This document shows, in pieces, positions 21,926-31,399 of a stretch of DNA of 64,000 nucleotides. A program made the translations under genes and the position numbers. This DNA is from Crocodylus rhombifer (lineage: Eukaryota > Chordata > Crocodylia > Crocodylidae): contig JAVSML010020816.1 in assembly GCA_038503035.1 (NCBI GenBank), forward strand, positions 62,001-126,000, written 5' to 3'. Positions within the stretch are counted from its first letter, which is position 1. Each line of letters begins with the position of its first letter. The notes under the pieces were generated by a model that had not been told where the DNA came from, did no database searches, and saw only the letters and a program-made list of their open reading frames with translations.

Positions 21926-22483
21926 TTTTAAAAGCTGAGTAATGCCCCGCTCTCAGCTGGAGGGGGCACTAACTGCATCACCAGCCAGCAGGGGAAGAAC
22001 ATGTCCCTGCTGAGCTCATTCTCCTGCCAGGACAAACTTGGAGGTGTGGGATTGGGGCTATGGGGAAGAAGGAGGAGCCCCAGGTCCTGGGCATGACCAC
22101 TAAAACTGCATCCTGCCAGCATTGAAGCCTGGTGGAACTGCTGGCAGCATGGCAGCCCCGTAAATACCAGGACCAACGATCCCCTGGTGAAAGGTGCGTA
22201 GGAGGTGCCATAACCTCCAGCTAATGTGTGCATACACAAAGTCCTGGATGGGGGATGCCCAGACCTGTCACATCTTTGACAGACCTGACACTTGCTGGTT
22301 GCAGTACGGTTGTGAGGCTCCTGGTGAGCTCAGGTTAGCTGCCTGGGATGCCAGCTTTAAGATTGAAAACCCCTTTGTCAGGCTGTGGAGGACTGGACAT
22401 GAGGCTGTAGGAGAGGAGGAGGCCTCACTGGGGCACACTGCTGTGTTGTGCAGAGGCCCCAGCACCAGGAAGTGTGCACCTTA

Positions 22484-22499
22484 ACACACGCGCGCGCGC
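22484..22499. repeat. Short purine-pyrimidine alternating tract (CA/CG)n
   Basis: ACACACGCGCGCGCGC lies just inside the hAT body. It is a short potential Z-DNA-forming run with preserved CpGs. Confidence 0.6.
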
Positions 22500-22515
22500 T
22501 ATGTCACCCACCCAC

Positions 22516-22962
22516 ATCACGAGTTTTGCCTGTCAGAAGCTTGGGGTGCAGGGCCCCAAACAACAGACTGCCCCAGCGAGACGCACACAGTTGGCAGGCT
22601 TCATGGCCTGACAGGGCCCAGAAGCCAGGCCGGCACTAGATTTCACCTCCCTGTGCCCCAAGACAGACACAGTCACCCAAGCACTCACCCACATGACAAG
22701 TTTTGCCTGTCAGTAGCTTGGGGTGCACTTCCCCCCAAACCCCTGCAATTATCTTCTTGAAACTTGGCATGCTTTGTGGCCTCACCAGCGGCTACCATCC
22801 CTGCGGTTTTCAGCCCCTTGTGGTGTAACACAGATGTGACAGGAGTTTTGCTTTCAAGAATTTGGGGTGAAGTTTCCCCCGAACCTCTGCACCTATTTTC
22901 TTGAAACTTGGTAGGCTTTATGCTCTCAGCAGAGGCAACTATCCCTGCAAGTTGCACCCAAA
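22516..22962 (+). repeat. Diverged tandem repeat inside the hAT element
   Basis: Three copies of a unit of about 145-180 bp each begin (A)AGTTTTGCCTGTCAG..CTTGGGGTGCA. They run through CCCCCAAACC.CTGCA.(T)TAT(C/T)TTCTTGAAACTTGG(C/T)A and GGC(T)TT(T/C)(A/G)TG to an AC(C)ATCCCTGC end. Starts are near 22516, 22698 and 22844; the first copy is the most degraded. The repeat lies between the transposase and the right TIR. Confidence 0.65.
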
Positions 22963-23280
22963 TCAGAGATAAAATAAGAAAGTAACAGCTATTTCATTGA
23001 TCCCACATTATAGCCTATAGCCGGATCTCCAAAGCGGCTCTGAAGCTTCGGAGCCCCTTCGGCTGGATCAAAGTGGCAAACTGATCCGGAGCTCCAGATC
23101 AGATCGTGGCCATCCAAGCAGCCGGATCTGAAGCCAGATCAGATCGCTGCTGATTCACACAGGCCTACTGCCCTGGCAGCAGGGAATTCCCACCCACAGC
23201 TCTGAAACTGGATCAGGAGCTAGGAGATTGCTCCCTGCCCCCAGGAGCTGCCTGCTGCCAGGGCAGAAGGACATGGTCCT

Positions 23281-23521
23281 GGCCCAGGCTCTGAGCTCAA
23301 AGCCTGCCCTGGCAGCAAGCAGCTCCCAGGGGCAGAAAGCAACTCCCAGCTCCCGCCCTGATTGTGGAGCCAGCACTGGGAGCTGCCTACAGCTCAGGCA
23401 GGGGGAGAATGTCTTGCCTAGGCTCTGTCCTCAGAGTCCACCCAGGCAGCAGGCAGCTGCCAGGCACAGGGAGCAACATCCCAGCCCCTGCTCTAATCGT
23501 GGAGCCTGGGTTGGGAGTTCT
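23281..23521 (+). repeat. GC-rich tandem duplication, period about 134 bp
   Basis: The block CCAGGCTCTGAGCTCAAAGCC .. CTGATTGTGGAGCC (from 23281) recurs as CTAGGCTCTGTCCTCAGAGTCC .. CTAATCGTGGAGCC (from 23416). It belongs to the GC-rich centre of the outer TIR element. It creates ORFs such as 23228-23779 that are not genes. Confidence 0.6.
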
Positions 23522-23902
23522 CCTTGCACCAGGAGACTTCCCTGCCCAGCCCAGAGTTGGCTGGGACCTGTTCCAAAACAAAACAGCGAATGTCCCACCC
23601 CGTGCATATCAGGACCCCTCACAATGTATACTAAGAGACAGAAGTGTATGGGGCTAAGAGACAGAGACAGCTGTCTGCCAGCCCCTGGGCTAGCACCCAG
23701 GGAGAGCCACAGCTCCCCCTTGCTGCTTCAGGGGGACAGAGCAGGATGGGAGCAGCCCTCTCTGGACTGCTCCCATTGAAAGAAAATCTTCTCCCAAGGG
23801 AGAACACGTGTAGACATGTTCCCCCTGTAGGTTTACTGTGCAGTATTTTTACTGTGTAGTAAGTCTACTTCAAGTTAATAGCACATGTAGACACGCCCCC
23901 TA

Positions 23903-25805
23903 AAGAAAATTTGCCTTCTCCTATCCCTCAAACTGTGCTGCAAGGTTTGTTTACAAAACTGTATGGTCAGAGGTATGAATGGTGGCACAAAGTTTTATTG
24001 TCCTCTACTACTATGAGACCATCAACTAAAATAGTCAGGTGTTTCTATCTCATACAAAAGCTGATCATTCTCAAGGAAAGCACAGGATTCTCAAAATGCT
24101 ATATACCTTAAAGACTGGTCTCTAAAAAACAAGCACATTCCAATGGCTCTTCACAAGCCTAGATTGTACCTAGAATATCAAATATGTTTCTCACATTAAG
24201 GCCAATGCCTACTTATTCACAATACCAGTACTCACTTTCTTCTCATTTAGTGAGTATGGAGAATAGAGGAGCCCAGTTTTGTAATTTTTAATCTGTAGCA
24301 GTCTTTCCTCCTCTTTCTTTATGAAATGTTGCTGCTTAAAATCTCCAGATCCAGTTCTGTTCTTTGTTACTTTGAAGGCCATGGTTTATTCAAATTCTAC
24401 TCTTAATGATTAGTGAAGGGGTATTCCAATAAACCAAGAGGTGTGAAAATAACAAAAAATTAGTATCAAAGAAAATAATTTGGTTTAAATTTTCTCCCTC
24501 ATTTCTTCAGTTCTGGACTCAACCCAATGGGACAACCTTCCCCATATACTTTCTTCTGCCTCCCTTGGACATCCACATTAAGAATCCAATAAAACCAGAG
24601 TACCCCTCTGAGTCAAACCCTTCTTTGACTTCTATGTGTTTTAGTTCTCAGTGGGGGAGGGGAGGGGTTTCTTTCATAAACTTTTTTTGGGAGGGGGAAG
24701 ATTTTCTTGTTTACTTGTTTGTTTTCTCAGGTATCTAATTAAACTGCATTCATCAGATTAATGTTTTGTTCATTAGAACATTAGATTGCCTATGCAGCAA
24801 ATCAGTTGTAACTAATATCTAGGCTGGTGGATAGCCTGCAGCAGAGTTCAGTCTTACAATTTCTGAAAATGATAGTCTGGTCCAAATTGCCATTTTAATG
24901 TACATATATCTGGCAAGCTGTGAATATAAGACACATCAACTTAAGGAACTTGCTAGAAAACACTTGTAATAAAAAAATATATCACTCCCACTAGAAAAAT
25001 TTTGGGAGCAAACTCACAAGAGACTTTATCCTATATTTTTTCTGCCTTTTCTTTTTGTCCCTACTTCTGAGCCTGCTTTAAGTTGGATGCTGTAGTGTGG
25101 AAAGTTTGCAAGTGTCTTCTGTAATAATTTTTCACATTCCTTCTGTCAATGTAGCTACTGAATCCATATGAAGGACATGCAGGAATAGGGAATCTGCAAT
25201 ATACTACCAATATCTCTGCTGCTACCCATTACCTGAAGCTGTGTGTAGCTTGGTTTTTACTGTAATGACTGTGGGACAGTTAATCTCAGCTCTGAGCTTA
25301 GGGTGGCCTTAGTGCTGTGAATTCCTGAACAAATAACCATAAAAAAGTTTTGTTCACAGCTCATCAGACATGACAGTCCACATGGATTTACCAAATAGCA
25401 GGACACCACTGCAGTAAACAATTATTTTCCTAACCCAAGCCATAATTGGAGAGCACTAGTAGTTAGGGACATACAGCTAGTACTGTGGGGATTCATACTA
25501 CTCTGGAGGCCAGGAGAAACTCGGACGCAGAGGATCTCCAAACCATCCTGCCAGTCATGTGGGGGACAATCATTCCTTCTGCTGGCCCAAACCCTGATAT
25601 AATAATATGGCAAGACCTCCAAGACTGAGCATGTCCCCTGTCCAGGGGATAACATAACTCTTTGTTGTAACAGTTTTGCTTTCAGTGTGATCTTGACACA
25701 GGATGTTAAATTAAATCAAGACTAGAAAAGTTTAATAGGGTACTTAGTAGCCCAGAAGTTTAAGACTGTGAGGGAATTGACAAAGGCTCAGAGAGAGGCC
25801 TATTA
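23903..25805. other. AT-rich unique sequence
   Basis: No coding exon was recognised. A moderately GC-rich patch at 25430-25660 (minus ORF 25655-25422) has no known similarity and may be an old repeat. Confidence 0.45.
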
Positions 25806-26153
25806 CAGGCATACCTTGTTTTATTGCGCTTCGCTTTATTGTGCTTTGCAGATATTGCAGGTTTTTACAAATTGAAGGTTTGTGGCAACCCTGCCTCAAG
25901 CAAGTCTATCGGCGCCATTTTTCCAACAGAATTTGCTCACTTTGCATTTTTTAGCAATAAAGTATTTTTAATTAAGGTATGTACATTTTTTTTAGGCATA
26001 ATGCTATCGCACACTTAATAGACTACAGTATAGTGTAAACATAACTTTATATGCACTGGGAAACCAAAAAGTTTGTGTGACTTGCTTTATTGCAATATTC
26101 GCTTTATTGCGGTGGTCTGGAACCAAACCCGCAATATCTCCGAGGTATGCCTG
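25806..26153. mobile_element. Tigger/pogo-type MITE (Tigger1-like), complete, with TA target duplication
   Basis: The element starts CAGGCATACCTTG and ends CGAGGTATGCCTG, with TA directly outside on both sides (25804-25805 and 26154-26155), the signature of Tc1/mariner/pogo insertion. The left part (TTTATTGCGCTTCGC, GGTTTGTGGCAACCCTG, CTATCGGCGCCATTTTTCC) and the right part (AATAGACTACAGTATAGTG, TATTGCGGTGGTCTGGAACC) match, from memory, the two ends of mammalian Tigger1 elements. The roughly 2 kb transposase centre is deleted. CpG sites such as GGCGCC and TTGCGG survive, suggesting a relatively young copy. Confidence 0.9.
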
Positions 26154-26367
26154 TATTTCCTTTCCATTCATGCACAATTCCTATTTAGTACTAAAAGGAC
26201 TAACAGTATGCACTCACATTGGCAAGGACTCTAAACCCGGTCCTGTCATAACACATACGTTATTCACACTGGCCTCTGTCAGAAAGTCTAGCTCCATTTT
26301 TTAGAGGCCCAATCACTGTAAATTGCACTAGACAGTCAATGAGCTAAATAGATCCTATCGTTTAGAT

Positions 26368-26649
26368 CGGGGATGTCCAAATTCTCAGTGACCAGGGACC
26401 ACATGCTGTATCAGTCCCAGACCCTAGGCCTCACACTGTGGGGGTTCCCCGAGAGACATCAGACAGTGTGAGGCCCCCTGACAGCAGCACAAGCTACCAG
26501 CCCTGCTGTTCAAGCCACCATTCCTGCTATGCTGCCCTGCCCTAGAGACTCCAACTGCACCAACAGCAGGGTGTCAGCCGGGTGGGAGCTCACAGGCTGC
26601 ACATTAGGCCCTCACGGGCCAAATACAGCCTGCCAGTTGGCCAGTCCTG
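26368..26649. mobile_element. hAT-like non-autonomous element
   Basis: The left end CGGGGATGTCCAA and the right end (reverse complement CAGGACTGGCCAA) match at 9 of 13 positions. The interior has the GGCCCTCACGGGCCAAATACAGCCTGCC type of end common to vertebrate hAT MITEs, and an internal hairpin (GCCTCACACTGT .. ACAGTGTGAGGC). The flanks GTTTAGAT and AATTAGGT agree at 5 of 8 positions, compatible with an aged 8-bp duplication. Confidence 0.6.
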
Positions 26650-26845
26650 AATTAGGTAGTTAGATGTGGCTCCCTAGGCTTCTTAAAGGGCACCTAGAGT
26701 TTGTAGAAACTGCTAAATTGATATTCATCATCTGTGACCTAGTTTTCCATAGAGCATATAGAGGAGCAAAGTAAACTTCCCAACACTGCTTTTTTCGTCC
26801 TGGTCCCACAAACCTGCCTCTCTTGATGGCCCAAGGGGAAGAACT

Positions 26846-27060
26846 GGATAATGCCTAACCTGTGGCCTTGTGCATTATGCTGGGAAGCTGGAAGGTGCAG
26901 GTTCAAACCCCTTCTGGGTGAGAGGGCCTAGAACCCAAGTCTCCCACTTTCACGGCAAGTGCCCTGTTGAATATTCAGTCCCCCTCTAACACTCACATGT
27001 TATGAGTTTTTGCCTGCCTACAGTTTTGGGACTTATGGTCAGGTGCACACATATGGAGTC
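26846..27060 (+). mobile_element. tRNA-derived SINE
   Basis: The 5' part folds like a tRNA remnant: GCCTAACCTGTGG in the A-box position and GGTTCAAACCCC as a near-perfect Pol III B-box (26890-26901), about 40 bp apart. It is followed by a GGGTGAGAGGGCC body, AGTCTCCCACTTTCACGGCAAGTGCCCT and a TTTTGCCTGCCTACAGTTTTGGGA tail region shared with 9925-10150. It is non-coding. Confidence 0.65.
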
Positions 27061-27479
27061 ACACACCTGCCCATCTAGAGCACAGCCTATTGTATATGCT
27101 TAATAGCTATGTGGATGCTTGCACATCCACACTTCACAAGTAACGGGAGGGAAATAGGGAGGGACACAGTTGCTAGAATAGCAACTGTGCATAATGCAAA
27201 AACAGGCACTTAGACAGCTGAGTAAGTGCCATTTGGGTGTATAAAGTGAAAGAGTACTCTGCGCTTAGTCCTTGGGATGTTTGCTGCTTGCCAATTTTAA
27301 AAAAAAGGTGTTTTTATGTGCATTTGTGCTACAGACACTTGTGAACTAGGAACTGCTGGTAGGATGATAGTAACTATGAATCTATGAAAGTGATAGGTAT
27401 CATTTTTACCCAGCCAGAATTCAAACTAATAATGTAGGCATTCTCAGGTAGCCATGTCCATTTACACTTATTTTCTAAT
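27061..27479. other. Unassigned sequence
   Basis: It contains a GTGGATGCTTGCACATCCAC hairpin near 27110 that recalls the local MITE ends. No gene was seen. Confidence 0.4.
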
Positions 27480-27937
27480 AGTTTCATAGTTTCTAGGGTC
27501 AGAAGGGACCTGAGTAGATCATCTAGTCCAACCCCCTGCCATGGCAGGAAAGAGTCAAATGACCCCAGCAAGGTGTTCATTTAACCTCCACTTAAAAACC
27601 TCCTCCCAGGGTAGGAGCCTGCACCACTTCTCTTGGAAGCTGGTTCCAGATCCTAGCCGCCCTGACTGTGAAGTAGCGCCTCCTAATATCTAGCCTAAAC
27701 CTACCCTCAGCCAGCTTGTGACTGTTATTCCTGGTCACTCCTGGCAGTGCTCGGGGGAACAGGGACTCCCCCAATGCCTGCTGATCCCCCCTGACTAGTT
27801 TATAGCAGGCCACTAGATCCCCCCTCAGCCTTCTCCTGTGGAGGCTGAACAGGTTCAGGTCCCACAGCCTCTCCCCATAGGGCCTGCCCTGCTGTCCCCT
27901 GATCATGTGAGTGGCCCTCTTTTCCCTGCAACTCATG
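27480..27937 (-). mobile_element. CR1 LINE 3' fragment
   Basis: The 3' end lies at 27480 with the tail GTTTCATAGTTTCTAGGGTC, the CATAGTTT tail subtype. The minus-strand frame 27936-27592 encodes the conserved CR1 C-terminus ([31 protein letters not shown], ..RIWNQLPREVV) without a stop for 114 codons, so this copy is fairly young. It is truncated at the 5' side at 27937. It is the same subfamily as 30934-31380. Confidence 0.9.
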
Positions 27938-28700
27938 GCTCCCAGGCCTGGAGGGTGGTCCTCATCCTCTGTGCCAGGCTGCTCTCTCGCCTGCAGTGGA
28001 CTTCAGGGGGGTCACTGTGCCCTGGAACAGGAATCCTCTGTGCAGGGCTTCTGGGGCCTCTAGCATGGCCCTGTCTGCTGGCTCAGTAGCCCGATCACTG
28101 TCTGGCTCTCTGGATTCAACCTTTTGCTATGGGTCAGAGGCCTGGGCTGTCTCATGCAGCACCAGGCTTGGTCCGCTCCTGCACCGAGCTCCCAGGCTCG
28201 TTCCCTGGGTTGAGGACCTGAGCTGCCCAAGTGCTCCAAAGGCCCTACTCCATGCACCATTCTGTGCACTGTGTCTCTGGCCACATGCCAGAGGTTGCAG
28301 ACCCGAGCTGCCTCATGCAGCTACCAGGGTCTGGACGCCGTGTGCCATGCTGGACACCAAGAGCCTAGTTGCTGGTGCCGGCTGCCATTCCCTGCTGATG
28401 GAAGCCTTCACGGGCGCTTCTGGGCTTCTGCTGAGCAGCTCTCCTCAGCTCTTCTAAGCCTAGTTCTTCTCTCTTCTCACTCCCAGATGTGGTCCCCTCA
28501 TGCTGGGCATGCATCTCCTTTTACATGCTCCAGGGCTCCGCCCCTGAAGTCTTCCAGACCTGAGTGTTGCAGTCTCCAATCAGGTCCACCGGGGGGGAGA
28601 AACGCCTCTCCCCCTCCTGTCAGGAGAGGGGCATGACTGCACTCCTCTTGCTGCCTCCTGATTAGGGGATGATCTCCACCAATCAAAACAGCAAGATTTC
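27938..28700. other. GC-rich unassigned repeat-like block
   Basis: High GC with several CpGs, CTGGG/CCAGG-rich, and long overlapping ORFs (for example 27996-28457) without any recognisable domain. It ends near a CCACCAATCAAAACAGCAAG motif. It may be an LTR or another transposon body, but no termini were identified. Confidence 0.35.
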
Positions 28701-29039
28701 AAGCCTGGGACTGAACCCAAGTTCCAAAAGGCAAGCCTGCTACATTATCTTTATTTGCTTGCTCTTAATTTCCAATATCTGAATTAACTTTATACATATC
28801 AAGGGTTCAATCCTGTTTAACCTCTTTCTGTCTCATAATTAGCTCTAAACTGGACACACCAACCCTGAAAAAACAATATGGGAGGGAAGTGGGGTTTCAC
28901 ACAAACTCTATCATAGGATCTGTAGCTATCTTCAAGTAGAGGTGAGGATCAGGACCTCATATGAGGGGTGCAAAGGTGGAGGGGGTGAGAACAGAGCTGC
29001 AGCTAGGCATAAAAAAATGGGAAGATTTATAGGACAGGT
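28701..29039. other. Unassigned sequence
   Basis: No feature could be supported. Confidence 0.4.
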
Positions 29040-29340
29040 CTCATTCTCCCTAGTCCCTCCCGTTACTTCTTCCTCCACCCATCAGCAGTTGTGGTTTGCC
29101 ACCTCTGCAGCTGATAATTTGATTTCGTAGACATCTTTCAGCGATATGTGCCTCAGCATCTTCTTATCAATGACATCTCTCTAGAAGTGGCTTAGCTTGG
29201 AAAAAATAACGTCCTCCAGGAACATGAAGGAATCATTCCTTTCCTCTGGTTCCTTCTGTGCCTTATATAGCAGTCAGAAGGTGACCTCTTTGAAGGAATT
29301 CAAGCACAGCTGGCTGGCCACACAGGTGCTAAACAACCAG
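29040..29340 (-). pseudogene. Possible decayed coding segment, unidentified
   Basis: One minus-strand frame reads through about 95 codons with only three stops and a protein-like composition. It includes LCLNSFKEVTF, KAQKEPEERNDSFMFLEDV, DKKMLRHISLKDVYEIKL and SAAEVANHNC. The family is not recognised. It could be a processed-pseudogene piece, an old retroelement ORF or chance. There are no splice signals or start to define a gene. Confidence 0.3.
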
Positions 29341-30196
29341 TGGGGGAAGGACATAAACTTAGAATTCCATGATGATTCCAGGGCTATGGAGCCCAGACAA
29401 ACTACAGAAATCAAATGAGAGCATTAAACCATGAGACAGATGAACCCAAAGCAGTGACATTAACTTTTATAAAGGTATCCCCTCCCCTAGGCCACGTGGG
29501 TTTGGAGAAGGAAGCAATGCCAAAGATAAGCTAGATCCAAAGGCCAGACAACAAAACGGACTGATGTTTACAAAAAAATACTTGCAGAAGGTTTTGCAGT
29601 AGTGGTGAGGAGCAAAAATGGGACCCACCATAATCTCTTCTTCCTTCCAATATAAGAATACGGTGGTGTATAAGATATGCCTACTATCCTGTGACAGGGG
29701 AAAGCTTTCACACCTGGTGCAAGCACCAACCTGCCTCCTGGCTATGGGCCACCCACCCACCTCACTCATCTGCCATGCCTTGATGGAAAATTATTAAGAT
29801 GTTAGGCAGGAGGCTGCCCATTTTGCACCCTGATATTTAGGGGTCTCCACAGCTCTGTTCCACCACTATACTGCAGCTCAAGCCTCACAGATGGCATCCA
29901 AGGCAACTAAACTCAGCCATTCCCTTCACCCATTAGCTGTGGTTCCCTCTCTGGGACCTTTGGCTCCCCCTTAGTCCCTGTCCCTGTCTCAGGCCAGTCA
30001 GGACCCTAAGCTTCTTTGCTCTATGGCATTCCTTGCAGTGAGCCCCTGGCCCTTTTGACCCCTCTCTGGGTCCTGGCTCAGCATGGCACTGTGCCCACAG
30101 TGGGCACTTCCAGTTTCACTTTATCTTATAAGCCAGCATGCTGGTTAGTACAGTATACTGGCTTGTAAGATGCCGGATAGTGCAGCTTTTACTGTA
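29341..30196. other. Unassigned sequence
   Basis: No gene or repeat family was recognised. The minus ORF 29769-29467 has no similarity by eye. A TATACTGGCTTGTAAGATGCCGG stretch near 30155 precedes the CR1. Confidence 0.4.
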
Positions 30197-30213
30197 CATC
30201 CTTTAAAATCAAG

Positions 30214-30700
30214 ATGGGATCAGAGGAGGGCCAAACTGAGGTACGGTGGCTCAGGATACAAGGGGGTCAAGGAGAAAGCGACTTGGTAGTGGGGGTTTAC
30301 TGTAGAGTGCCACACCAAGAAGATGATCTAGCCCTGGAATTCTCCAGACAGGTCTCAGAGGCCATATGGTGGAGAGATATGGTTGTCATGGGTGACAAAC
30401 TACCCTGACATCAGCTGGGAGGAGCAGTCAGCCAAATCTAACCGTTCACGTAGGTTCTTAACCTGCATACAGGACTTCCACCTAATGCAGGAGGTAGACA
30501 ATCCCACTAGGGGAAAAGTTTTGCTGGGCTTGGTGTTAGCTAGAGGGGATGACCTGGTGGGGAATCTTCAGGTACAAGGTAAACTAGGGGATAGTGGCCA
30601 TCAATTGATTGAATTCACTATCTGGCAAAGGGTGTATAAACTAGCAGGGCTGAACTGCCAGACTTCAGAAAGGCTAACTTCAGTGTACTCAGGAGATTAG
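30214..30700 (+). pseudogene. CR1 ORF2 endonuclease, C-terminal part
   Basis: Two overlapping frames encode DLVVGVYCRVPHQEDDLALEF, then VVMGDK(L)PDISWEEQ and LGDSGHQLIEFTIW. These correspond to the APE-type endonuclease core of CR1: the VGVYYRPP motif, the GDFN motif (here with Lys in place of the usual Phe/Asn context, and a frameshift) and the SDH motif (here SGHQ). The SDH histidine remains but the aspartate is replaced. The N-terminal NE catalytic motif lies in the missing 5' end. Inactive. Confidence 0.75.
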
Positions 30701-30933
30701 TGAGGACTTAAAGCTCAAGAGCATTGGCAAAATGGGGATCCAGGAAGGGTGGTCATTCCTCAAGGAAGCAATCCTATGGGCACAGAAGGAGACAATTCCA
30801 TTCCACATAAAATGGGGCAAAGGGGCCAAGAAGCCCTCTTGGCTGAATAGGGAAGTCTAGGAAAGCCTAAGGGCAAAGAAAGAGGTATACAGGCTGTGGA
30901 AATGGGTGGGGGAGCTACCAAGGAGGAGTATAC

Positions 30934-31380
30934 AGAGGAGGGCCACTCGTATGATCAGGGGACAACAGGGCAGGCCCTATGAGGAGAGGCTACGGGACCT
31001 GAACCTGTTCAGCCCCCAAAAGAGAAGGCTGAGGGGGGATCTAGTGGCCTGTTATAAACTAGTCGGGGGGATCAGCAGGCATTGGGAGAGTCACTGTTCC
31101 CCTGAGCACTGCCAGGAGTGACCAGGAATAACGGTCACAAGCTGGCAGAGGGTAGGTTTAGGTTAGATATCAGGAGGCGCTACTTCACAGTCAGGGCGGC
31201 TAGGGTCTGGAACCAGCTTCCAAGAGAAGTGGTGCAGGCTCCTACCCTTGGGGGTGTTTAAGAGGAGGCTAGATGCACATCTTGCTGTGGTCATTTGACC
31301 CTAGTATTCTTTCCTGCCATGGCAGGGGGTCGGACTAGATGATCTGCTCAGGTCCCTTCTGACCCTAGAAACTATGAAAC
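30934..31380 (+). mobile_element. CR1 3' fragment nested in CR1, with 5-bp duplication TATAC
   Basis: This 447-bp segment is a complete CR1 3' end: [19 protein letters not shown] (30940-30995), the GACTAGATGATCTGCTCAGGTCCCTTCTGACCC block, and a CTAGAAACTATGAAAC tail. TATAC occurs just before it (30929-30933) and just after it (31381-31385), an exact 5-bp target duplication. It belongs to the same subfamily as 27480-27937 and differs from its host in tail and sequence, so it must be the younger element. Confidence 0.85.
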
Positions 31381-31399
31381 TATACCTCCCTGGCTTGCA

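Larger units (their letters stand above)
20294..23167 (+). mobile_element. hAT DNA transposon, 2.87 kb, with 8-bp target duplication
   Basis: The termini TAGGGTTGTGCAAGTC and (reverse complement) TAGGCCTGTGTGAATC match at 11 of 16 positions. Immediately outside lie CTGCCCTC (20286-20293) and CTGCCCTG (23168-23175), an 8-bp target duplication with one mismatch, diagnostic of hAT. The subterminal regions carry repeated GGATC(T/C) and CAGATC motifs on both sides (20318-20440, 23022-23150), probably transposase-binding repeats. Inside lies a broken ZBED-type transposase. Confidence 0.85.
19971..23902. mobile_element. GGGCATCTACA-type TIR element split by a hAT insertion
   Basis: The left end (GGCACATCTACATGATACTTTACC) and the right end (reverse complement GGCGTGTCTACATGTGC) form inverted termini. 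The left arm also contains CAGTTGACTAATTGACTG and AGTAAAGCACCAGCATCTAC blocks like the copy at 1055. Removing the hAT insertion (20294-23167) joins 20293 to 23168 and gives an element of about 1.05 kb. Its GC-rich centre is itself inverted: 20228-20285 pairs with 23268-23315 (GCCAGGGCAGGCT..GAGCTCAGAGCC). It is non-coding. The flanks CCTAGAG and CCCTAAAG are only partly alike. Confidence 0.6.

Noticed and set aside
23228..23779. 183-codon ORF
   Set aside because: It arises from a GC-rich tandem duplication in the centre of a non-coding TIR element; the repeated peptide pattern follows the DNA repeat.
26846..26912. Functional tRNA gene at the B-box
   Set aside because: The acceptor and anticodon stems cannot be paired, and a second diverged copy with the same tail exists, so it is a SINE head.
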